Assembly (NCBI GenBank): GCA_032629725.1
Contig: JAFEVB010000004.1
Span: 558,001-622,000, forward strand
Reading direction: 5' to 3'
Source of the DNA: Gremmenia infestans
Taxonomy: Eukaryota; Ascomycota; Leotiomycetes; Helotiales; Hamatocanthoscyphaceae
DNA length: 64,000 nucleotides
Shown here: positions 1 to 10,428 of the stretch, piece after piece
Numbering within the stretch: position 1 is the first letter of the stretch
Layout of the letters: each line of letters begins with the position of its first letter
Translations under genes and position numbers: made by a program
Notes under the pieces: model-generated
The model's database searches: none
Told to the model about the DNA's origin: nothing
What the model saw: the letters and a program-made list of their open reading frames with translations, nothing else

Positions 1-1352
1 CGAAAACGAACATTAAATCAAAGACCCTATCGCAGCCAGGTCAGTTTGTCACGCTTCGTAGCATGGCGTTTCTGACTCAAAATAGATAACAAGGATCCAA
101 GCATCTACTTCTGCGGAAATTCGCTTGGGCTCCAGCCTAAAGCTGTAGCAGAATATCTTCAAGCTCACCTCAATACATGGGCAACAATCAACGTTCATGG
201 ACACTTTAGAAAACTTGAAGGTTCACCCATGATACAATGGCAACTGCTTGCCGAACATGCAGCAGAACAGGCAGCTCCAATCGTCGGAGCGTTGCCCTCA
301 GAGGTTGGTATTATGGGCAGTCTTACCACGAACCTGCATTTGTTGATGGGCAGCTTTTACACGCCTACCGCGTCCAAGAACAAGATTATTATGGAGTGGA
401 AATCATTTCCCAGTGATCATTTCGCTATCGAGTCTCAGATTAGAGCACATGGGTACGATCCTAAAGAATCAATGGTCATGGTTGGTCCAGATGAGGGAAG
501 CTATGAACTCTCAACGGAGAAGATTCTCTCATTCATTGATGAGCAAGCTTCAACCGCTGCGCTACTTCTGCTGCCAGGCATCCAGTATTACACTGGCCAG
601 TACTTTGATATGAAGACCATCACCAAATATGCGCAAGACAGAGGCTTGATCGTCGGTTGGGACCTAGCTCATGCGGCTGGAAATGTTCCTGTGCAGTTGC
701 ATGACTGGAATGTGGATTTTGCGGTCTGGTGCACGTACAAGTACATGAATGCCGGACCTGGTTCCATTGGTGGATTCTTTGTTCACGAGAGACACGGAAA
801 GGTTGATTACGTTGATGATAAGCCAATTTTCAGACCCAGATTATCGGGATGGTACGGCGGTGATCAAACCGGACGGATGGCAATGGACAACAGTAAGCCC
901 CACCGCTGGTATAATCTGAAATAATTAAGCTAATGAGAATAGGCTTCCGCCCAAGTCCAGGAGCCAGCGGATATCAGGTCTCAAACCCATCCGCTGTAGA
1001 CTTGGCATCACTTTGTGCCGCACTTTCAGTTTTAAACCAGACCTCCATGGCAGACATCCGGAAAAAGTCTGTCAAATTGACTGCATATCTCGAATATTTG
1101 CTCCTTTCCAGCTCAAGTGACAACTTCAAGATCATCACCCCTTCGCATCCTGATGCTAGAGGCACGCAGCTCAGTGTTCTTCTAAAACCAGGCCGTATGG
1201 ACACACTTATGGATATGCTGGAGAATGAAGGAATCACAATTGATAAGAGGAAGCCGAATGTAATTAGAGTTGCGCCTGTCCCGCTGTACAATACGTATGA
1301 GGATGTATGGCAATTCGTGCAAATTTTCAACCAGGCTATGGCAAAATGTTGA
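1..1352 (+). CDS. BNA5: Kynureninase (L-kynurenine hydrolase), 5' end outside window
   Basis: PLP enzyme that cleaves kynurenine or 3-hydroxykynurenine to anthranilate or 3-hydroxyanthranilate plus alanine, in tryptophan breakdown and de novo NAD synthesis (cytosol). Spliced model: exons <1..39, 86..892 and 943..1352; introns of 46 and 50 nt keep phase. The joined reading gives the family signature IYFCGNSLGLQP near the start, WDLAHAAGN in the cofactor site, CTYKYMNAGPGS around the PLP-binding lysine, and PGASGYQVSNPS just after the second intron. Only the N-terminal few dozen residues are missing, upstream of base 1. Identification is firm; the start codon cannot be seen. Confidence 0.95.
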
Positions 1353-2000
1353 GTGGGCAATCAAAAGTTTTCGCATAGCGGTTTCTCAATTTGTACAATA
1401 AAGCGATAGACTAGCATGTGACATCACTGTAAACTTCAACAAGTTTACCGTCGTCAAAACTATAATAGTAGTGAGTGATAGGTGCGCTTGAAAGCACTTA
1501 ATATGACCGCTGTTACTCAACTCCCGTAGTTGCTTAAACAAATGTATGCGGACCTTGGGTATCGCATTTTGCTATCAGAACAAAGGATTTGAAATGAAAC
1601 GATCATGTGTTGCCGTTGGTAGTAGTATAACAATAAATGATGAGGTTCAACAGAACTCTTGCTTGGGCGGTTCCATTGGCAGACTACAAAGAAAGACCTA
1701 CTACTATTGAAATGAGACGTTAGTCTGTTGTCAAGGCTTATTGTTTCTTGAAATTTCTTCTTTATGCCATTGTCATTTAACAGCTCATCATAATCGGTTC
1801 AAATTGCAAAAAATTGCATAAACAACCCGAGACAATGCTTACATTGCATGTATAAAGCTGTGCATTCTCGTTGCTTGAGCTCAGGATTACACTGCCCACT
1901 ACTCTACCATCTCTGACTCTTCATAACACACGACTGCATCAATCTTTCACCACAGCGAAGCCAACTAAGCCAGAAAAGCCCTGATTCAGCACACAGCGCC
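1353..2000. other. Intergenic, no gene seen
   Basis: About 650 bases between kynureninase and the transporter. AT-rich and short-ORF only; it should hold the kynureninase 3' UTR and the transporter promoter. No repeat or RNA gene was recognised. Confidence 0.5.
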
Positions 2001-2813
2001 ATGCAGCTACCTGAGTTTACAGATATCAGTCTTGGAGATGAATCTAAGAGAGATTCCAGCTCTTCACAGCCTGGCTCGAGCTCATCAAACGATGGCTTGA
2101 TAAACAAAGTATTGCTAAAGCAACAGAAACAGAAAGTTCGCACCGACATGGCAAGAGCTTTCATCATCGGGTACGCTGACGGGATGACTGTGCCCTTTGC
2201 TCTAACCGCAGGTCTAAGTTCCGTTACAACGAGGAAAACCATCATCGCAGCCGGTCTGCTCGAACTCGTGGGTGGGGCAATCTCCATGGCGGGTAGCGCT
2301 TTCCTGGCAGCATCCCAAGAGCGAGAAGAGTTCATCGCTGAAGAACGGCGAGAAAAAGAACGGATCCGCTTAGATCCTGAAGACGCGTGCTTGGACGTCG
2401 CCGAGCTGATGAGAGGCTACCAAGTGGATCGACCCACAGTCGAGCCCCTTTTGACCACCCTTGCGAGAAACCCAGATTCATTCCTACGATTCCTGTTGTA
2501 TTTCAAGCATCACATCCAAAAAGCCTCGCACGCGCGCGCAGGCATCTCAGCGCTTGTAATGGGCCTTGCCTATTTCTTCGCTGGCGTTATCCCAATGATC
2601 CCGTACTTCTGTATGAAGCACATCTCACATGCCTTGTATGTTTCCATTGTTGTTGCTTTTGTCGAATTCAGCATATTTGGGTTCAATAACGGCTACCAAG
2701 CGTTCGGAACAGCATCTGGGAGCTTCCGAGTTGCTGGCACAACGTTGCTTGTCGGGATCGTCGCTGCTTGTTCTACCTACGGGTGTGGCCGACTTCTCAA
2801 TGTCGTTATCTGA
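2001..2813 (+). CDS. VIT1/CCC1-family vacuolar iron/manganese transporter-like membrane protein
   Basis: Single-exon 270-residue protein. Members of this family move Fe2+/Mn2+ into the vacuole in exchange for protons. The family signature DGMTVPFALTAGLSS (about residues 58-72) lies in the first membrane helix, followed by a second helix LELVGGAISMAGSAFLAAS, an acidic/basic cytosolic helix pair rich in Glu and Arg (about residues 105-125) that corresponds to the metal-binding hairpin, then three hydrophobic helices to the C-terminus. The N-terminal 45 residues are Ser-rich and probably disordered. Substrate is inferred from the family. Filamentous fungi have several paralogues, so no symbol is assigned. 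Confidence 0.88.
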   Translation: MQLPEFTDISLGDESKRDSSSSQPGSSSSNDGLINKVLLKQQKQKVRTDMARAFIIGYADGMTVPFALTAGLSSVTTRKTIIAAGLLELVGGAISMAGSAFLAASQEREEFIAEERREKERIRLDPEDACLDVAELMRGYQVDRPTVEPLLTTLARNPDSFLRFLLYFKHHIQKASHARAGISALVMGLAYFFAGVIPMIPYFCMKHISHALYVSIVVAFVEFSIFGFNNGYQAFGTASGSFRVAGTTLLVGIVAACSTYGCGRLLNVVI

Positions 2814-3425
2814 TAATTAATCTCAGAGAACTGTTCCAGAATGACAGGCGGTCAAGAGCGTAGTTTGTAGAATGGTAGATTAGATAATTGATAACATTCC
2901 GGAGTTTCCCCCATTGCATTTAAGTAGTCTTTAAAGACATGAGCCCAAAGTTCTACAGCGCGTGCATGTAACACAATATAATAGTCAATAGCAAAACATC
3001 AAATCTTACATAGGTACTACAAGAAGAGTTACACAAGCCTAACCTTATCTCTCTCCCGGCTGACTTGCTCGTGGCGCTGCTTTGCTTGCTGTGATGCCCA
3101 GTAAAGTGGTGGGAGGAGTTGGACTCTGGAGATGAGCAGAAAATAATGCCAAAGATGGTGCAGAGTAAAGCTGAGAAAATGCTATACAGAAGCGAAGGAA
3201 AGGTATTAGTGGATAATAAGAATAATGTGGTTGGCCCGCTTGCGGGGAGTACTGAGTCCCAAAAAATGTCTAAGAAAATTTCCGGAAGCTTACTGTCCTT
3301 GTTTCATTGTTCTACTTTCCATCTTAGTTTGAGACTGTAGAACAGAGTACTTTCTCATCCTTGCTCCACGACACTCATTGTCACAAAAGGTTGTCACTCT
3401 TCATAATCCAAAATTGTATCCTTCA
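2814..3425. other. Intergenic, no gene seen
   Basis: About 610 bases between the transporter 3' end and the peptide-transporter relic. Only a 73-codon ORF without recognisable features is present. Confidence 0.45.
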
Positions 3426-4136
3426 TCAAGTCGCCTGTGACCTTTGCTTGAAAGCTGACCCTTGCTCCAAGTCACTCATCTCAGTACTCTCCATGCTCTG
3501 AGTCTCCGACACCGATGCCGAGCCCATATTTCCCTCTGGCAACATATTCAAGTCATCCTCCTCGATATCCAAGTTCCTAAACGTAAACCAGAATCCAATA
3601 CCACCCAGGAACGAAAGGACAGCCATAGAACCATAGTTCCAGACCAAGAGCGGGTCGGTGGAGAGGGATGCGAAGCCTTCACCAGATCCAGAAGGAATTG
3701 AAAGTAGTGATACCGGTGGAGGCTCGTTGGCCCATATTGAGAGCACCGGATTGGCCATTAACGCCACCTGCACCCGTGCGAGATCCATCAGGGAGAAGTT
3801 GCTGGACGAAGTTCGTATCTGTACGGTGTCAGATTCAACCCGCTCATCAGGAGGAGGGAAACCAAAAGTCAAATGCTTACAGCAAACGATGGTGCCATAG
3901 AAAGAGAATCGCTCGACCAGTTAAATGAATGCAACGGTGTAGACCATCCATGGAATCTTGTCAGGGACACGACGTAGAACCCTACGCTCTTCTCTAGTAG
4001 GAAAGTCTCGTTCATCATCATCGAAAGTGTAATCAAAAAACGAGTTATTTCGTTCGTAGGGATATGCGATAGCGATTTCTTTCTCGGGATTTGTGGAATG
4101 GGGATCGGGGGCGGAAACTCCAGCATCGGGTGCCAT
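3426..4136 (-). pseudogene. PTR2/POT-type peptide transporter relic (nonsense codon plus large internal deletion)
   Basis: Reading from 4136 (ATG) gives a typical fungal PTR2 N-terminus ending in RRVPDKIPWMVYTVAFI, then an in-frame TAA at 3921-3923, then LVERFSFYGT in the same frame. A 62-nt intron (3819-3880) follows. From 3818 the next exon reads TNFVQQLLPDG and then GALNMGQRASTG, both strong POT-family motifs, up to FNSFWIW. At about 3680-3690 this jumps, with a change of frame, into the far C-terminus of the same family (STDPLLVWNYGSM, then FRNLDIEEDDLN). Functional members have about 600 residues and 12 helices; some 350-450 residues of the core are missing. It cannot encode a transporter. 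The separate ORFs in this span are pieces of one dead gene. Confidence 0.85.
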
Positions 4137-4995
4137 CTTATCGTGTCGCGTGCTGCCTACGTCCAAGTCGACCTACATATACCTAAAACGATACCCAGAA
4201 GAAGTTGAGGTTGAAAACGAAGGGTTATTGAAAATTAAAAATTGGAGATGGAGGTTGTGTAAGCGTCAAATAATCAAGCATAAAAAGTGAACAGGAGATC
4301 TGCCTTGCCTTTCCGCATTGAATTCTAGCGTAACTATCTAAATGTGTGAATTAGGTGACCTATGACAGTAATTTGAGAAGTATTGTGGGTTGTTGGGATA
4401 CAGAAATGGTGAATAAGCCGTAGCAGATCATGAGTATGAAGAGTGGTGAGTACGTCCAGTACCGAGTACGTCTAATCCTCCATCTCTCCTTCCCTCTTAA
4501 CAGGCGCTTATTCAAGCAGAATCTATGAAATCAGCTTTACTGACTTCCTCATTATGGTTTGCAAGAGTTGTGATCACTCCTCATGGATCCCCCCTGTATT
4601 GGTTAAATTCTAACCTTAATGCTAAAAATCTATTGCGGTGTGTTTCCTTCCATGCAAGGAAAATGCTGCTACTATATTCCTTTTTGGGGGGTGGGGGAGG
4701 GCCCCTGAGCCTGATTAAGAAACCCTCTAAGATTTACGAAGGTTGTCTCTGATTGGAAATATCTGAAAGTTTCAAATGAGACGCAGCAAATAAATCAATA
4801 GAAATTGAAGCTTGATAGATACATCATGCGTGAAAGTAGTACAGCACGTACGCTATATCTCTGTCAGGAAGTTCAGGTCTCATCTCGTCTCAAGAAAAAT
4901 GGCAGCTCCTCGCTCAAGCATCACTTCTCCATATCCCCTCTCAATACCGAACTTCTACCCCACCCTTCGAAGCCTCATCCCCACCTCCGCGTTTA
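4137..4995. other. Intergenic, no gene seen
   Basis: About 860 bases between the relic's start and the end of the GNAT gene. It contains a G-run near 4683-4700. The + strand ORFs at 4805-5173 overlap the GNAT gene and lack any family feature. Confidence 0.45.
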
Positions 4996-5728
4996 TTATA
5001 ACTTCCACTCCCAAATATACATCCTCCTCTTCCCACCCCCCTTATTCTCCGGATACTGCGTGAAATCATCCTCGCCATTACACCTCACAAACTGCGGCAG
5101 CGAAGTAACAATCCTCATACTAGCAACATTCTCCTGCAGCACACGTATAAACACAGTTCGCACATTCTCATAGTTTCTCCCCCAGTCCACAATTGCTCGC
5201 ACAGCGGGTTTCATAATGCCCTTACCCTGCCAATCTGGATGCAAATAATATCCCAAATCAACATCCCTGCCTTCCCCCTCAACCCTCTCTTTCTGTTCCC
5301 GTACGACAGAAGTCATAGGCCCATCGTGAGGCGCAAGACCTATACTCCCGATAAAGGGCCCAGTCTCGGGATCAGAAGCCCGCAGACATGTTAGGGGTAA
5401 ATCTGCTTTACCACTCACTGTGGGGGGAGGATTGTTAATGTGGCTTTCTTTTCTCGATTTTCAACAGTCGAAAAGATTGGTACCTACATTGCTGGTCTAG
5501 CCACCATTTCGCACTATCTAGCGTGTATGGCTTAGGGGGCCCAATAAGAATGTCACCAATGGCATCTATGGCAATAGTTCTTTGCATGGCTTCTACGTCG
5601 CTTTCTCTCAACATCGTAAGGTAGATTGGGACTTGGGTGCGGGTGGTGAGGGCGATATAGGGGGTTCCGGAGGGGGTATGCTCAAGTTTGTGGCTCGCTG
5701 AGTCAGTAGTGGGGGTTGGTTCCGCCAT
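4996..5728 (-). CDS. GNAT-family N-acetyltransferase (RimJ/RimL type)
   Basis: Two exons, 5728..5488 and 5417..4996, with a 70-nt intron (donor GTAGGT, acceptor CCCCACAG), encode 220 residues. The acetyl-CoA-binding motif A is visible as YYLHPDWQGKGIM, followed by a helix with ARAIVDWG-like spacing and the NVASMRI segment usual in this subfamily (Asn before the Met/Arg helix). The N-terminal half carries the PIYLTMLRESDVEAM strand-helix typical of fungal RimJ/RimL-like enzymes. Such proteins acetylate amines or protein N-termini; the acceptor here is unknown. The start at 5728 is the first in-frame ATG. Confidence 0.87.
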
Positions 5729-6224
5729 TGTTAATATGATTAGGAAATCAGTTGCTTGTGGTGTTTGATGTAGGTACGTGAAAGAGGTGAGCCGAGGAGT
5801 ATATATATTGTTGTCTCAACTAAAGTGAGCTGATGTATTTTTCAAAGGGTTGAACGGATACGGAGTATGAAGCTGACAATGCAGGATCCATTTTAGTGCG
5901 GAGCTCGCTTGCCCGCAGAATGAATTAGAGAGCAAATGCATATAGTGACCAGATGGTCATAAATAGGCAGGTACATATCGCTATTAAATATTATTTCATG
6001 GATTCGTATTGGAAAACCTAGTTGTGGTACTTGAGGGCGTTACGATATTCGGATAATATGATTGGCCAGTTCAAGAAAAGAGGGATGTGTCACGCCGTGC
6101 GACTTAGACGGCAGGGAGCGAGCCGGCCCTAAATCTAAGCTGAGCTGAGGTACAGGGGTAAATCGCTATAAATTAACTCTAAAGCTAGATGACACGACGC
6201 AGGTAGGTAGGTAGGTACCTGAGG

Positions 6225-6356
6225 TACTTCGTCGCAGGCCAAATAGTTACGCCAAGAAGACCAGGGTAAGGGGGCCTTGCTTTGGTGAGTTTACCACTGT
6301 TCTTTACCCCCCTGCTATAGAATTCTTGGCGTAACTATTTGGCCTGCGACGAAGTA
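6225..6356. mobile_element. Small inverted-repeat (MITE-like) element, 34-bp perfect TIRs
   Basis: The 34 bases at 6225-6258 are repeated exactly as reverse complement at 6323-6356. The arms enclose 64 bases whose ends are also partly complementary (G-rich GGGTAAGGGGG on the left against CTTTACCCCCC on the right). The whole 132-base unit could fold into one long hairpin. It has no ORF, so it fits a MITE or foldback fragment that would need a transposase in trans. No clear target-site duplication was seen. Confidence 0.8.
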
Positions 6357-6504
6357 GTAGGTACATCAATCGCCGCTGCGGAAAGAATAATATTGTTTCT
6401 AGGCTGTATATGCAATGCTTCTAGATATATATTCAGGGCGTAAAATGCTTGAATTGACTGCTGTTCTACAGTGGGAAGTACGCTGTATATATAGGGCTTT
6501 TCAA

Positions 6505-6600
6505 GCCCTGTTTCTAAGCCTCGCCACCTGCTTAGAAATAGCTATTTCTAAGCATTCGCCACAGTGTATAGAAGCTGTTTCTAAGCTTCGCCACTTGCCA
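6505..6600. repeat. Three imperfect copies of a TTTCTAAGC-(n)-TCGCCAC motif plus a 24-bp palindrome
   Basis: The motif TTTCTAAGC followed by CTCGCCAC, ATTCGCCAC or TTCGCCAC occurs three times within about 90 bases. Between the first two copies, 6530-6553 is a perfect 24-base palindrome (GCTTAGAAATAG and its reverse complement). Origin unknown. Confidence 0.7.
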
Positions 6601-6814
6601 CTTACAGGCTACAATAAAAATGATGGGTAGAAGGTTATTGTTAATAAGGGAGAATTAAGATGACTTTACTGACTGAGCATGGTATCCGTAACATCCGTTT
6701 CAGGTACTGTGGTCAAACGGCAACTCCTCAACCTCAACTGCGAATCCATTTCAGTTGGGCGTCTAAATACTTTTCTGAACTTCAATAGTTTGCCCTACAG
6801 TGAAGTCTCCCAAT

Positions 6815-7607
6815 ATGTCACACTGCAGAACTTGTGACCATTGGTTCAACACCTATAATGGGTACCTCCAACACGTCAACAACAGCCCAGCCCATCAATC
6901 CTCCTCCATCTCGGATTGGGAGTGCGATGCCTGTGACCGCAGCTTTGCAACGGAAAACTCTTTACACCAGCACTGCTCCAGCGCTAGAGGCCATCCGTAT
7001 TGCATCCCGTGCAAGCGCATGTTCATCAGCGAGCACAACTTAATGCAGGTACAGTACAGTATACCACGCCAATCGCTTCTAGGCTAATTCCTCCTCTCCT
7101 CTCTTCCAGCACATGCATTCCAAGACCCACTCCTCCATGGCCTGCCCATTCTGCAAATCCCCATTCGCGAACGCCTCAGGTGTGATTATTCATTTGGAAG
7201 CTGGTCGCTGCCCCTCGGGCTTTGATCGCCACAGGATCAATGAGGCTATTCGCAAGTTGGACCGCAATAATGCTATTACGAAGCCGATGATCGAGTTGCC
7301 AGGTTACGGTGGACGTGTGGAGGCGATTGCCACGGATATGGCTTGGAATGGCTCGGGATTCGAGTGTTATCTCTGCGGCCGAGAATTTGGCAGCCTTAAT
7401 GGCCTGAATAATCATCTAAAGAGCCCAGCCCATGATCAAGAGATATACCGCTGCCCCAAGGCAGGCTGTGGGCGAAATTACAAGCTTCTTAGTGCATTGG
7501 TTCAGCACGTGGAGAGCGAGAGTTGTGGACTGATGAGATTTAGCCAAGTTCAAAAACAAGCTCGACACGGCATTGATAACATGGTGGGCAGAATGATTAC
7601 AGGATAA
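6815..7607 (+). CDS. C2H2 zinc-finger protein
   Basis: Two exons, 6815..7048 and 7110..7607, split by a 61-nt intron, encode 243 residues. At least six Cys/His units can be read: CRTCDHWFNTYNGYLQH, CDACDRSFATENSLHQH, CIPCKRMFISEHNL continuing across the intron into HMHSKTH, CPFCKSPFANASGVIIH, CYLCGREFGSLNGLNNH and CPKAGCGRNYKLLSALVQH. This is a common filamentous-fungal type whose fingers are spaced by SPAH-like linkers. Nucleic-acid binding is likely; the target is unknown. The ATG at 6815 is chosen because the longer frame only has a GTG upstream. Confidence 0.88.
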
Positions 7608-8048
7608 GTGCTTTCCGGGGAAGTTTGTGAGTTATGGTCGGCCTGGTGCTTTGGTTTTGGAGTATTGAGAGTCCGTCGGGACGACAACGACTATGGGGTT
7701 CCGCGGTGTAATTTACAGCTGGCGGAGTTTCTGCACTCTTTCCTTCTGCCAGAAAGACGGGTGGGGAAATGGGCAACCATTAGGACTAGTGTATGAGGTG
7801 ATTCTGGCCATTGCTTTTCTACAGAAGCGATTTGGCGCTTTTTTGCAATGGTTGCATATGCCCTTTGAGTATTTTTGGTATTCTGCTTTCTCTTTCGCGA
7901 TTACCTTTCCAATTCGTGTCACAAGAGTCTCGTATCTTTGGCTGAACGTCTCGTTCGAGCCCAATATCAATAGAACAGGATTGCATCCTTCCATTTGTCT
8001 TAGTATCAATTCCCAGATCTCCACTTGATTTATAAATCTACATCTAAT
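7608..8048. other. Intergenic between two convergent genes
   Basis: About 440 bases between the zinc-finger gene and acetoacetyl-CoA synthetase. A roughly 100-codon open frame on the minus strand (7713-8024) begins with GTG and resembles no family I recognise, so it is not called. Confidence 0.4.
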
Positions 8049-10428
8049 CTATAGTTTACTCTTCACCTGCTCCAGTTCTTCAACCTTGGCGAACTGATAA
8101 TAGTACTCCAAGCTTTCTGGATTAAGCAAGGTGCCACTAGGCTTAATCACCTTGCCAGATACAATTTGTTTGACCGGCAATTCAACTTTCTTCAAATTGA
8201 CCGTCGTCTATCATCATCAGCACATTTCCCACTCTACAGGAATATAGGGAATACTCACAGGAATATCCGGCGTCTCAAATACATATTTTGGCACGTGCCG
8301 CGCACTTAATTCCTTCCTTATAGCCGCTTTCACATCATTGACGAGCCTGTCTGTGAACTTCTCCCCTTTCTTCATCATCAAAAACAACATCACGCTCTCA
8401 TCCGCATCTTGCGGTCTTCGTTGACCGACACAAATACTATCCGCAACCATGGGGAATCCAGCCTCTATAACGCTATATATCTCTGCACTCCCAAATCTCA
8501 CACCTGAAGGATTTAAAACACCATCTGCGCGACCTAGGAAGAGAACATTCTTCGTGACGGGATGGATCATGATGAAGTCGCCGTGTGTCCAGACGTTGTC
8601 GTATTTCTCAAAGTAGGCCGAAAAGTAGCGCTCACCTGATGGGTCGTTCCAGAAGAATACGGGCATGTTGGGGAATGCGGAGGGTGCGATTAGTTCTCCT
8701 GGCGTGCCGTGCTCAACAGCTGCGCCAGGGACACCCTTTCCACCTTCAATAAGGGAATCGTAGACTGCGAGGGGAGTGCCGAGACTGGGCCCCTGGGTTC
8801 CGCCGACGTAGACGGGTGTGAGTGGGTTGTCCTGTGTCATGTTAGTATCATCACCGGCAACGAATACATCAAGTTCACCTCAGCAAAGCATCCAGCCTAT
8901 TACAAGTCAGCCAAAATCATCTTAACAACTAGCATTGAACTTACTAAATCTGTGCCTCCAGCAATATTCGCTAGCTGCACATGCTTCGGAAACCCAGCAT
9001 CATAAAACCATTCAAATTGTTGGTCACTCAACACCATCCCTGTACTGCTCACTATCTGGAGCTTACTCAAATCCGTCACTTCCCTTGGCTTGACCCCATT
9101 CGTAGCAAGTTCATGCATCCACCTCGGACTTGTCCCTAACACTGTCACGCCCTGATCTCCAAGTAACTTCACGAATGTCGTTAGGTCTGGAATAAAGGGA
9201 CTGCCGTCATACAACACGACTCTTGCTCCGGGCAAAAGGTTCATGACGGATGAGAAGTACATGATCCAGCCCGTTGTTGTATACTGCAAAACCACGGACT
9301 CGGCGTTGATCCCACGATGGAGCTGTACCTCTTTGGCAGAGGAAAGTGTCGCGCCACCTACAGAGTGGACAATGCATTTCGGCGTACCGGTTGTGCCTGA
9401 GGAATAGGCTATAAAAAAGGGGTCGTGGAAAGCTACTTGTTCGAATTCTGGGACCGGAGAAGACTTCGAAATGTCCTGGAACGCAGAAAGCGTTTGCGTT
9501 TTCGGGATGCTGGAGATATCAACCGGATCTTGGAAGCGTGGCATGCTCACCGTCCCCTCAAACTCCTTCACGTCCTTCATACCCTCCACAATCTCCCTCA
9601 TTTTGGGCCGCAAATCTACTCTCTTCCCATTGTAAATCGCGAAGTCGTCCATGAATATAAACTGTTCTCATCAGCGCTGTCTTTACGGAGTACTTCATGA
9701 AAGTTCGGATTCCATGACCGGGCGTTAATTACCTTTGGATTAACCTGCAGCGCCCTCTGCAAGACACCCTTGACGCCCATATCCGTCGAACTACTACTAA
9801 ACAACCCACCCAACCACGTACACGCCAAGAAAACCTTCAGCGTATCCACCGAGTTACTGGCGACCACCACAACCCGATCCCCCTTCCCCACACCATGCGC
9901 CTTCATCGCCGCAGCCAACTGCCCAGCCTCTGCGCGCAGTTGTCCCCAGGTCACATCCCGGACTTCTGTAGCCCCCTCCCGCACTTCCGTGACCGCGACC
10001 TTGGAGTCTTCTTTCCCGTTCTTTCCACGCTGTGAAGAGGGGGCGCCGGGAACGCGAGAGTACAGCAGATTCTCGGCGAAATTCAAATGCACGCCATTGA
10101 ACCACCGGGGAATAGCATCGATGCGTGCCGATTCGTCTACGACCTGGGAGTAGCTGCCTGTGTATATCAGGTCTAGGAACTGGAACGCTTGGCCCCAGAA
10201 GGCTGCTCGGTGGGTTATGGAGTATTGGTAGAGCTCCCAGAATGTCTAGCTCAGGTGACGTTAGAAAAGGATATGGGGCTCGAGAATGGTTATTGAGTGG
10301 AAAAATGGAGAGCTTACTTCTAATTGGAGGTTTTGCGATTTGTTTATCGAGTTCATAAATTTGTACATGAGCGTGCTCTTGGGGTTGGGATGCTCCCATA
10401 GCTTTCTGGGAACACTGAGCGATTCCAT
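8049..10428 (-). CDS. Acetoacetyl-CoA synthetase
   Basis: ATP-dependent acyl-activating enzyme that converts acetoacetate plus CoA to acetoacetyl-CoA in the cytosol, feeding ketone-body carbon or leucine carbon into sterol and lipid synthesis. Six exons: 10428..10318, 10245..9733, 9661..8945, 8896..8879, 8831..8259 and 8207..8049, giving 696 residues, the family's usual size. The N-terminus reads LWEHPNPKSTLMYKFM, then IPRWFNGVHLNFAENLLYS. The AMP-binding loop is YSSGTTGTPKCIVHS, followed by QYTTTGWIMY and the GGTDLAGCF block. The C-terminal domain reads DIPTTVNLKKVELPVKQ and SGKVIKPSG, with the catalytic lysine region. Exon 4 is only 18 nt (AGCFAE). All junctions keep phase. Confidence 0.94.

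Larger units (their letters stand above)
5729..6814. other. Gene-free stretch with repeats
   Basis: About 1.1 kb upstream of both the GNAT gene and the zinc-finger gene, which are divergent. It contains an AGGT microsatellite near 6201-6220, the inverted-repeat element at 6225-6356 and a cluster of short repeats at 6505-6600, listed separately. No gene is supported. Confidence 0.5.

Noticed and set aside
7713..8024. 103-codon minus-strand ORF
   Set aside because: Begins with GTG, no homology recognised, lies between convergent 3' ends.
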